DNA of 64,000 bases from Bacteroides salyersiae WAL 10018 = DSM 18765 = JCM 12988 (GTDB lineage Bacteria > Bacteroidota > Bacteroidia > Bacteroidales > Bacteroidaceae), in contig NZ_KB905467.1 in the NCBI RefSeq assembly GCF_000381365.1, positions 179,604 through 243,603 on the forward strand, given 5' to 3'. The number at the start of each line of letters is the position of its first letter. The first letter of the stretch is position 1. Under the pieces are notes generated by a model that made no database searches, was not told where the DNA came from, and worked only from the letters and a program-made list of their open reading frames with translations. The position numbers were made by a program, and so were the translations under genes. Shown here one piece after another: positions 55,629 to 62,557 of the stretch.

Positions 55629-56606
55629 TTATTGATTCTTGTGAATACTGGATATATGATTGAGTATGGCAGAATTGGCTTGATCAATAGTCGATGCTTC
55701 TAATGAAGTTAGATAAATACGTGTCATGGTTTCTGAACTGTGTCCCATACCAGCACTGATGACAGCTAAAGAGATATTCATATTTCTGGCTATTGTTGCC
55801 CAACTATGGCGCGATACATAAGAAGTCAACAGGATATCCGGACCTATCAGTTGTGATATCTTTTTTAATAATTTGTTGTAATAGCTACGTTTGTTTTTAT
55901 ATTGGGTATATGCTTTTTCTGCGTCTGTTCTTGTAATGATAGGTAATAGATACCCTAATTTACTTTTGGATGCATAACGGTTGATTATATCTGATATACA
56001 TTGTTCTATCTTAATTTCCAGCATAATATCTGTCTTATGTCGGATGTAGCGAATAACTCCATTTTTTATGTTGTCATGTTTGAGATATGCCATGTCTACA
56101 AAGGCCATTCCTCTCATATAGAAGCTAAGCAAGAATAAATCTCTGGCGAAACAGAGAGAAGAGGAATATGATAAATCTAATGCTATTAATTTGGTGATAA
56201 CAGAAATGTCTACAGCCCTCTTTTTTGTTTTATCTATACCTGTATATACATTATCAAATGGGAAAGTCTGTTCCGTAAGATTGGCTTTAACGGCCTTGTT
56301 GTATATGGAACGCAATTGTCTCATGTAGAAGGAGATCGTATTCCGGGATAAATATCTGTTTCTGAGCCATGATTCATATTTTTGAACTATTTCTTCAGTA
56401 AAAGAAGATAGTGGGAAATTCTCGTTCCTTATAAATTTTGTGAAGCTGTTCATGGCAGCTTTATAATTCTGTGCAGTTCCGTTTCGTCCTGCATTAGATA
56501 ATTTTCTGATTTCCTCATCTATGTATGATACGAAAGAAGGACAGTTTGTTGTTTGGGAAATTATCTGATTGTTATATAAGGAGGCTTTAATTTTATTTGT
56601 TTCCAT
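55629..56606 (-). CDS. Tyrosine site-specific recombinase (Tsr/Mpi-type DNA invertase)
   Basis: 325 residues. A SAM-like N-terminal DNA-binding domain (about 25-120: TAQNYKAAMNSFTKFIRNEN) is followed by the catalytic domain with Arg in FYMRGMAFVDM, His-Arg region SYVSRHSWATIARN, MGHSSETMTRIYL and the Tyr nucleophile in RIYL. Its start lies 240 bp from a segment with perfect 25-bp inverted repeats, the usual arrangement of Bacteroides recombinases that flip promoters. The promoter inside the segment currently points toward this gene. A mobile-element integrase is less likely, since no other element genes surround it. Confidence 0.88.
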   Translation of the reverse strand: METNKIKASLYNNQIISQTTNCPSFVSYIDEEIRKLSNAGRNGTAQNYKAAMNSFTKFIRNENFPLSSFTEEIVQKYESWLRNRYLSRNTISFYMRQLRSIYNKAVKANLTEQTFPFDNVYTGIDKTKKRAVDISVITKLIALDLSYSSSLCFARDLFLLSFYMRGMAFVDMAYLKHDNIKNGVIRYIRHKTDIMLEIKIEQCISDIINRYASKSKLGYLLPIITRTDAEKAYTQYKNKRSYYNKLLKKISQLIGPDILLTSYVSRHSWATIARNMNISLAVISAGMGHSSETMTRIYLTSLEASTIDQANSAILNHISSIHKNQ

Positions 56607-56850
56607 ATCATTGGTATTTTTATATTGTCTTTTTTGTTTTTTTATATAACAAATGAAATATACTATTTAAGGTGCCTGTTTATATATCAATATGAAAAAT
56701 TAAGAAAAGTAATATCTAACAATAGAGAATGCTGAAATATATTTTGGCTTTTGTTTAGATAATATTTTGAAATAAGAATACGGTAATAAATTGTTATATC
56801 TGAAAATATTTATAGACAAATAATATCAATGTGTAATAATTAAAAAAATA

Positions 56851-57254
56851 TCCTCTTTCTATTGCAGAGAGAGGAATATGGAATGGGTGCAAATATACAA
56901 ACATTACTTGAAAAATCAACAAAAAAATGATTATAATTTTGTAATGACATAAGGATCAAAGGGTATAAGAAATAATTAGAATAATATTAATTTACTTTAT
57001 TGACTGCCGGATTGATTTTGTTCTTGAACATAAATATTCCAATCTGCACAAAGAAAATGGATAAATATGTATAGAATTATTTTGTGATGTCATGCCTTTG
57101 CAAAGCATTTTGGTGGATATATCGTATTATATTGATTTATAAATATATAATAAATTAGTAACATTATTTTTCCCACCTCTTTTTGTCTCCAAATACTTTG
57201 TTTTATATATCTGATGAAAAAAGTATATATCCTCTCTCTGCAATAGAAAGAGGA
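56851..57254. promoter_or_regulatory. Invertible DNA segment bounded by perfect 25-bp inverted repeats
   Basis: 56851-56875 (TCCTCTTTCTATTGCAGAGA then GAGGA) and 57230-57254 are exact reverse complements, with 354 bp between them. Each repeat is itself a partial dyad (CCTCTTTCT and AGAGAGAGG). The segment is AT-rich, has no ORF, and contains one consensus promoter. A tyrosine recombinase gene is adjacent, and a UpxY-type operon starts 130 bp to the right. The arrangement matches phase-variable promoters of Bacteroides. Confidence 0.9.
56890..56919 (-). promoter_or_regulatory. Promoter inside the invertible segment, facing left (operon OFF)
   Basis: On the minus strand TTG (56917-56919), exactly 19 bases, then TATATTTG (56890-56897). 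It reads toward the recombinase gene. After inversion it would sit just before 57230 and fire into the UpxY operon. No equally good promoter reads to the right in this orientation; TAATTTTG near 56935 on the plus strand has poor spacing to any TTG. Confidence 0.8.
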
Positions 57255-57310
57255 ATAAGAGTTGAAGTATGAATGAAATATATACAACCGGAGGTGACTA
57301 ATCAGAGAGA

Positions 57311-57376
57311 ATGACTTCTTTAGGGTGTCCCCATAGTATGCCTTTTTCCGATCTACTACTGTATACATACCTTTAA
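57311..57376 (+). CDS. Possible 21-residue leader peptide before the UpxY-type gene
   Basis: AGAGAGA precedes an ATG at 57311. The ORF reads MTSLGCPHSMPFSDLLLYTY plus Leu and stops at 57376, 7 bp before the GTG of the next gene. It could couple translation to that weak GTG start. Evidence is positional only. Confidence 0.3.
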   Translation: MTSLGCPHSMPFSDLLLYTYL

Positions 57377-57383
57377 ATAAGTT

Positions 57384-57938
57384 GTGGTAACCATTGATGA
57401 AATAGCTTGGTATCCTTTACGTATCACTTATTCACAAGAAATGAAAGTAAAGGAATACTTGGATAAAGAGCACATAGAAAGTTTTATTCCTATGCGCTAT
57501 GTCGAAAAGGAGTGTCAAGGTAAAAAGACTCGGCAATTAGTTCCTGCAATACATAATTTACTTTTTATACATACTTGTAGAAAGAAAATCGAAGAATTTA
57601 AACGTTTCTCTTTACTTTCATCTAAGATACGCTATATAATGGATAACAATCATGTTCCTACCATTGTGCCGGATAAGCAGATGATGGACTTTATAGCTGT
57701 GGCCGGTACTCTTAATGAACATATTATGTATGTGGATCCATTGGAGATACATTTAAAGAAAGGAGAAAGGGTACGTGTCAACGGAGGAATTTGGGAAGGT
57801 GTGGTTGGCAAGTTTGTGAGAATTAAAAGAGGGCTTCGTGTGGTGATTGCTATTGAAGGAGTTGCTGCGGTTGCTACGGCGAGTTTACATCCGTCGTTGG
57901 TAGATTCAATTGAGAACAAGGAAGGCTTTGATGAATAA
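57384..57938 (+). CDS. UpxY/NusG-type transcription antiterminator
   Basis: 184 residues from a GTG start; an in-frame stop at 57378 leaves no upstream ATG. NGN-type N-terminus WYPLRITYSQEMKVKEYLDK and KOW-like C-terminus GGIWEGVVGKFVRIKRGLRV mark a specialised NusG paralogue. UpxY proteins act in cis on the leader of their own long operon and prevent premature termination. In B. fragilis they head capsule loci together with upxZ. Here no upxZ or glycosyltransferase follows. First gene after the invertible promoter. Confidence 0.92.
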   Translation: MVTIDEIAWYPLRITYSQEMKVKEYLDKEHIESFIPMRYVEKECQGKKTRQLVPAIHNLLFIHTCRKKIEEFKRFSLLSSKIRYIMDNNHVPTIVPDKQMMDFIAVAGTLNEHIMYVDPLEIHLKKGERVRVNGGIWEGVVGKFVRIKRGLRVVIAIEGVAAVATASLHPSLVDSIENKEGFDE

Positions 57939-58830
57939 AATCTATTACTATAAGGTGGGAGGACTTTATTTTTCGGTAAATGCTGATATGGGGTATCCGG
58001 CACTTTTTAATTTTTGTCCATTTGTAGTGAAGGAAGAGGAGGTCAAAGAAACGATCTTTTCTCTTGGTTACATAGAGCAATTGCCTCCTATCCCGGAAGA
58101 AATGAATGCTGTGTGTCATGTGTGCGATAATGGTACTTGTTGGAATTTCTATTATAGTACGTGTTACACATATGATATCATTCTTCGTATAGGAGGTGAA
58201 CAGTGTCGCATTTATCGCATGCAGGCCGACTCTGATTGGCACTGCGTCCGTATCGACTGGAAGGTACAGGACGAGATCGACGCACAGGCACTAAACAATA
58301 TATTGATGCTTTCTTACGTAGCTGCCGCCGCCTCTCGGAGTAGAGTATTACTGCATTCGGCATGTGTCCGCACAGCAGCGGGAGAGGGAGTAGCATTTAT
58401 TGGACATTCAGGTGTGGGCAAAAGTACCCATGCGCGTTTGTGGTTACGTTACGTACCCGGATGTACGTTGATGAATGATGACCAGCCGATCGTGAGTTTG
58501 GAAGAGGATGGTATATTCTATATCTACGGCTCGCCCTGGAGTGGAAAAACGGTTTGCTATAGGCAGATGAAGGCACCTTTGAAGTTAGTTTGTCTGATGA
58601 AACAAGCGCCACAAAATAGGCTGATTTCTTTAACGAATCTTCAAGGGTTTACCACATTGTTGGCAGCCGTATCCATGATAAAGGAGCAGACTGAAGTATA
58701 TCGTGGCATTGTGCGTACTCTGGCCCGGGTAGTAGAGAGCGTACCTGTAGTATATTTGGAGAACAGACCGGAGCAAGAGGCTGTACAGTTGGTATGGGAA
58801 AAATATGATACGGGACATCGGCCATGCTGA
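57931..58830 (+). CDS. HPr-kinase-like protein of a peptide-modification cluster
   Basis: 299 residues from ATG 57931, overlapping the UpxY-type gene by 8 bp and preceded by AAGGAAGG. An N-terminal region of about 125 residues precedes an HprK-type P-loop, GHSGVGKSTHARLW (158-171), with MNDDQPIVSLEEDG and GSPWSGK after it. Related kinases in lasso-peptide and other RiPP clusters phosphorylate the precursor peptide. True HPr kinase function is unlikely, as no PTS genes occur. The substrate here is unproven. Confidence 0.82.
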   Translation: MNKIYYYKVGGLYFSVNADMGYPALFNFCPFVVKEEEVKETIFSLGYIEQLPPIPEEMNAVCHVCDNGTCWNFYYSTCYTYDIILRIGGEQCRIYRMQADSDWHCVRIDWKVQDEIDAQALNNILMLSYVAAAASRSRVLLHSACVRTAAGEGVAFIGHSGVGKSTHARLWLRYVPGCTLMNDDQPIVSLEEDGIFYIYGSPWSGKTVCYRQMKAPLKLVCLMKQAPQNRLISLTNLQGFTTLLAAVSMIKEQTEVYRGIVRTLARVVESVPVVYLENRPEQEAVQLVWEKYDTGHRPC

Positions 58831-58946
58831 GTGTGGTCGGAGTATCTTCTCACTTTGTATGTGCAAAGGCATTGATGTTCGTTTAATGATGTTATAGAAT
58901 AAATTTAGTTAATATTATAATGTGAATTTTTAAAACAAAACGTAAC

Positions 58947-59135
58947 ATGAAAGAAAACAAAAGTATTTATGAGAAGCCTTTACTGAAAGTAGTGGAGGTG
59001 GAGTTGAATGAGTGTATTGCGAACTCCTTTAAAGTGAAAGACAGCGGCTCAAATTTGCACGAAGCCTTGAATGGTGAATACGTAGATAAAGAGTTTGTTT
59101 CTTCCAGTCAAGTAGATTGGGATCCTAATTGGTAA
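58947..59135 (+). CDS. 62-residue peptide, candidate RiPP-type precursor
   Basis: An N-terminal leader-like block YEKPLLKVVEVELNECIANS is followed by an acidic, Ser/Asp-rich C-terminal part ending QVDWDPNW. The (Y)xKPxLKVVEVE start is typical of small Bacteroidales peptides that I recall near lipoproteins and modification genes. One Cys (23), no signal peptide. Its place between a kinase and an S26-like peptidase, with PqqD and ABC genes downstream, makes it the best precursor candidate. It does not show a clear lasso core (Gly/Ser then Asp/Glu at 7-9 after a Thr). Confidence 0.7.
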   Translation: MKENKSIYEKPLLKVVEVELNECIANSFKVKDSGSNLHEALNGEYVDKEFVSSSQVDWDPNW

Positions 59136-59157
59136 ATCAATTAAATAAAAATAAATT

Positions 59158-60543
59158 ATGAAGAGTTTTAGATATTTATTCTTTTTATTGCTCGGTGGAC
59201 TGATGAGTGGATGTTCATCGGATAATGAGTTAATTAATGGTTCTGAGTCGAATTTTATTGAATCTGATGTAGAATGGGTGAGTGCTAAGTTAGCTGATGT
59301 ATATGTAGTGGAGGGTGATAATAGTAGTGATTTGACAACGCGCTCTGCGGATGAAGTTGACCCGAATACTAAAAATCCGAAGAGTGCTTTGCCCGATGGT
59401 ATTGATATGTATATTGCTTTTTATCAAGACGGTGAATTGCAAAAAGATGCGATTAAGTTGGATACGGAAAATGGCTATAGTTTTAATTATAAAATCACCC
59501 CATCGGCTACAGATGGTGATATAGTGACTTTCGAAAGTGTAGTTGACGATAAAAAAGTAAGTTTACCGCTTAGCAGCTTCCCGAAATCTCGGTTTATTTT
59601 TACATCTTTTGATCCGAAAGATGGAACTGAATTCTCTTTAAAAAAGTTGGAAGCGGGTGAGAATCTATATGACACAGATAAAAATCAGCTTTTCCCTGAT
59701 GCGTATGAAGAGTATCATGATAGACTCTTTTCTTCAGATGGTATGATTTTTGAAAAAGAAGGAGACGGATATGTAGTTAAGTCTGTAGGAGCAAATGCTT
59801 CAATGGCTTATCCGGTAAAAGAATGGGATGTGGAATTGAACCGTATGACTGCATGCATTACTCTTTCAACTATGATAATTGAAGGTGTAGACGACAATGG
59901 TCACCCTAAGAGTATTGGTGATATAGACGAATTTACTTCTTTGGATAAAGCTATTGAAGCTACTGATATGAGTTTGCATGCAGCGGGATATCCGGAAACG
60001 ATGAGCGTTACGAATATTTTTACTCGTAAGAAAGGACTTGAGAACTTTCCACTTTCCTATGATTTTATAGATGGTGTTCAAGCTGGTTTGGGAGCACCGA
60101 GAGGAAATGTTTATCTTTGTAACTTGGATAATCCTGCTTGGATGGACGAACTCGCAAGTTATCAATGGGGAGACAAAAAGCAAACGATGTATGGTATATC
60201 CAGTCAATGTGATAATTATCCATTTTTTCCTGTTACGGAGTTTAATGATGTACGAAACATAAATCTATTATTGTTCATGGGCTTTAGAGATAAAACCTCT
60301 ACGAGTACAAAACAGACGGTGTTGGCTTATAGAGTTCCTATCAATAGTCTGACCCTTCAGTATAATAGAAATCACTATCTGTATTTGGCATTGACTGTCC
60401 AGAATATAGTGGACATGTATAAGAAATTTTTAGAGGAAGATGCTAAATATCCGAAAACTCGTGGTGTTGACGAACCGATAATAATAGATATTCCTTCAGA
60501 ACAATTAATTATGCGTTCTGAACCCTATTTTTCTAATAAATAA
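59158..60543 (+). CDS. Outer membrane lipoprotein of the peptide cluster
   Basis: 461 residues. Lipobox MSGC (Cys19) follows a hydrophobic signal. TTRSADEVD near residue 60 resembles the maturation region of fimbrillin-type Bacteroidales proteins. The rest is beta-rich with no family I can name. It starts 23 bp after the peptide gene, so the two are probably translated from one message. A fimbrillin-like surface protein or an immunity/receptor component are both possible. Confidence 0.75.
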   Translation: MKSFRYLFFLLLGGLMSGCSSDNELINGSESNFIESDVEWVSAKLADVYVVEGDNSSDLTTRSADEVDPNTKNPKSALPDGIDMYIAFYQDGELQKDAIKLDTENGYSFNYKITPSATDGDIVTFESVVDDKKVSLPLSSFPKSRFIFTSFDPKDGTEFSLKKLEAGENLYDTDKNQLFPDAYEEYHDRLFSSDGMIFEKEGDGYVVKSVGANASMAYPVKEWDVELNRMTACITLSTMIIEGVDDNGHPKSIGDIDEFTSLDKAIEATDMSLHAAGYPETMSVTNIFTRKKGLENFPLSYDFIDGVQAGLGAPRGNVYLCNLDNPAWMDELASYQWGDKKQTMYGISSQCDNYPFFPVTEFNDVRNINLLLFMGFRDKTSTSTKQTVLAYRVPINSLTLQYNRNHYLYLALTVQNIVDMYKKFLEEDAKYPKTRGVDEPIIIDIPSEQLIMRSEPYFSNK

Positions 60544-60611
60544 TCTTAGATTTTGATTTTATAAATGAAATTGTTCCGGCTATATTCAATTTAAGATTAG
60601 ATTGTCGGGAA

Positions 60612-61109
60612 ATGGGATATATCCCCAACAATAAAGCCGAAGTGAGGTATGTGGATAACAATATCTTGCTTCGGCATATTTCGGATTCTTTAAAGAACGG
60701 ACACAAAGCGGTATTACGTATCAAGGGTGAAAGTATGTATCCGTTTTTACGTAATACACGTGATTTAGTGGTCTTGAAAACTCCTTGTGCAAATGAATTA
60801 AAACCGGGGGCCATATTTCTGTTCCAATGGGAAGGACGGTATATTTTACATCGTTTGATAAAGATAAAAAACGGTGAATATTGGATGAGAGGCGATCATA
60901 ATCGTACGTATGAGCTGGTAATTGCAGAAGATATTATAGGTATAGTAGAGCAAGTAAGACGTAACGGAGGTGAGAGTATAATCAATTGTCGTTCGTTACG
61001 GTGGAGAGTATGTTCTTACTGTTGGATGAAAAGTTTTCCTGTACATAGATGGTTGTTGGGGTTGCTTAATTTGTATGCCGGGTTATATCGCAATAAAAAG
61101 GTAAAGTAA
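60612..61109 (+). CDS. S26-like signal peptidase of Ser/His type
   Basis: 165 residues. LRIKGESMYPFL carries the predicted nucleophile Ser41. ILHRLIKIKNGEYWMRGDHN carries His80 and Asp95, the pattern of SipW/Sec11-type peptidases, which use His where LepB uses Lys. There is no N-terminal membrane helix; a hydrophobic stretch WLLGLLNLYAGLY lies at the C-terminus. It may cleave the leader of the peptide encoded upstream. One base does not separate it from the PqqD gene: ATG follows its stop directly. Confidence 0.8.
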   Translation: MGYIPNNKAEVRYVDNNILLRHISDSLKNGHKAVLRIKGESMYPFLRNTRDLVVLKTPCANELKPGAIFLFQWEGRYILHRLIKIKNGEYWMRGDHNRTYELVIAEDIIGIVEQVRRNGGESIINCRSLRWRVCSYCWMKSFPVHRWLLGLLNLYAGLYRNKKVK

Positions 61110-61394
61110 ATGAAATTAAAGTTGAAAGAGGGTATCCTGATTCAGGAAGTGGCAGGAGAAAAGATATTAATGGCATCGGGGATGGAAGAGGTGGATTATT
61201 CGCGGATGATTGTATTGAATCCGTCTGCTGCGTTATTGGCAGAAGCGTTGATTGAGCGTTCTTGTACGCTACAGCAGTTGGTGGAGATATTGACGGATGT
61301 ATATGATGCGGATGAAGTATCGGTCGCAAAGGATGTGGAGGAGTGGCTTGAGCAGTTGTGGGAACTTCGTGTATTGGAAAAGACAGATTGTTGA
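61110..61394 (+). CDS. PqqD-like RiPP leader-binding protein
   Basis: 94 residues. The winged-helix PqqD pattern is visible: beta strands MKLKLKEGILIQEVAGEKIL, then LNPSAALLAEALIERSCTLQ and a helix LVEILTDVYD, ending VEEWLEQLWELRVLE. PqqD-like (RRE, B1) proteins bind leader peptides and hand them to modifying enzymes. Starts immediately after the peptidase stop. Confidence 0.85.
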   Translation: MKLKLKEGILIQEVAGEKILMASGMEEVDYSRMIVLNPSAALLAEALIERSCTLQQLVEILTDVYDADEVSVAKDVEEWLEQLWELRVLEKTDC

Positions 61395-61411
61395 CGGTCG
61401 GTGGATAATAT

Positions 61412-62557
61412 ATGTCTGTCAATGATCTTTTAAATATTACAGATAAAGTTGAGGTGGCTTTTAGGGAGTTGCTTCGGTGTGGTTTGTGGGGAGGAATGCC
61501 ACGGATTGAATGTCTGGGAGATTTGTCGGAAAGTGATTGGAGACATTTGTTGGCGCTGGCACAGGAACAAGCGGTGACCGGACTTTGCTATCCGGCGTTG
61601 GTGAAATTGCCTGCAGGTTACCGGCCGTCTATGGATACTTTGTTACAATGGTACGGGCGTACCGGATATATCGAACAGTGTAACCGCCATTTGAGGAAGG
61701 TATGGGATGAATTGAACGAACGTTTCGGACAAGCAGGTATAAAAGTGGTATTGTTGAAGGGTATCGGGGTAGCAAATTGGTATGACCGGCCCTTGTTGCG
61801 TGCTCCCGGTGATCTGGATCTTTATTTTCCGTTGGATTACGATCGGGCGATAAGGACGGTTCGTCAATGGGGAATGGAGGTGGAATATGGTGATTGGCAT
61901 CATACCTTTTATTACAAAGGAGTAGAGGTAGAACTACATGCTGCATATAATCATTTAGCTCCGCGAGGGTTGGATATAGATACTTCTGTTGTTGAAAATG
62001 AGGTGGGAAAGTATTTGATTCCCGCATCGGCGTTTAATGCACAGTTATTATTGGTTCATCCGGCTTTTCATCTCTTGCAAGAAGGAATCAGCATACGTTA
62101 TTTATGCGATTGGGCTGTGTTTTTACGTGCTAATGCATCTGCTATAGATTTTGATAGTTTGCGTCAGGAGCTTCGGAAAGCCGGAATCGGAAATTTTGGA
62201 CCGGTTTTTACATCATTGGCAGTGATTTATTTGGGCTTGGATGTATCTGAGTTACCCAATCGGTGGAGTGCCGGAATATCCGGCAGGAAATTGCAACAGT
62301 TATATCGGGATATGATAATGAAGGGTAATTTTGGACGAACTGCTGTTTTGACACATCAGCCATTTGCATCTTTATCTCTGGGTACTAAATTGGAACGGGT
62401 CGGGAAAGACGTGTTTCGTGCTATCCGTTTATCTTCATATTGCCGGAAACAAGCGAAGGGTTTTGTATGCCATAAGTTGGGGCGTGTATGCAAAGCAGTG
62501 ATAACAGGCAAAGAGTTTAGATGGGAAAAGAGAAAAAGGCAGAGAGAGGAGCAGTAA
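61412..62557 (+). CDS. NTP_transf_5-type nucleotidyltransferase
   Basis: 381 residues. VVLLKGIGVANWYDRPLLRA and PGDLDLYFP (Asp134, Asp136) are the catalytic motif of this family, followed by ELHAAYNH and RYLCDWAVFL. Members occur in RiPP clusters, where one has been linked to phosphorylation or nucleotidylation of lasso-peptide tails. The role here is inferred from context. It overlaps the next gene by 37 bp. Confidence 0.85.
   Translation: MSVNDLLNITDKVEVAFRELLRCGLWGGMPRIECLGDLSESDWRHLLALAQEQAVTGLCYPALVKLPAGYRPSMDTLLQWYGRTGYIEQCNRHLRKVWDELNERFGQAGIKVVLLKGIGVANWYDRPLLRAPGDLDLYFPLDYDRAIRTVRQWGMEVEYGDWHHTFYYKGVEVELHAAYNHLAPRGLDIDTSVVENEVGKYLIPASAFNAQLLLVHPAFHLLQEGISIRYLCDWAVFLRANASAIDFDSLRQELRKAGIGNFGPVFTSLAVIYLGLDVSELPNRWSAGISGRKLQQLYRDMIMKGNFGRTAVLTHQPFASLSLGTKLERVGKDVFRAIRLSSYCRKQAKGFVCHKLGRVCKAVITGKEFRWEKRKRQREEQ

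Noticed and set aside
55629..56606. Integrase of a prophage or conjugative element
   Set aside because: No structural, mobilisation or att-like features surround it, while matching inverted repeats next to it fit a DNA invertase.
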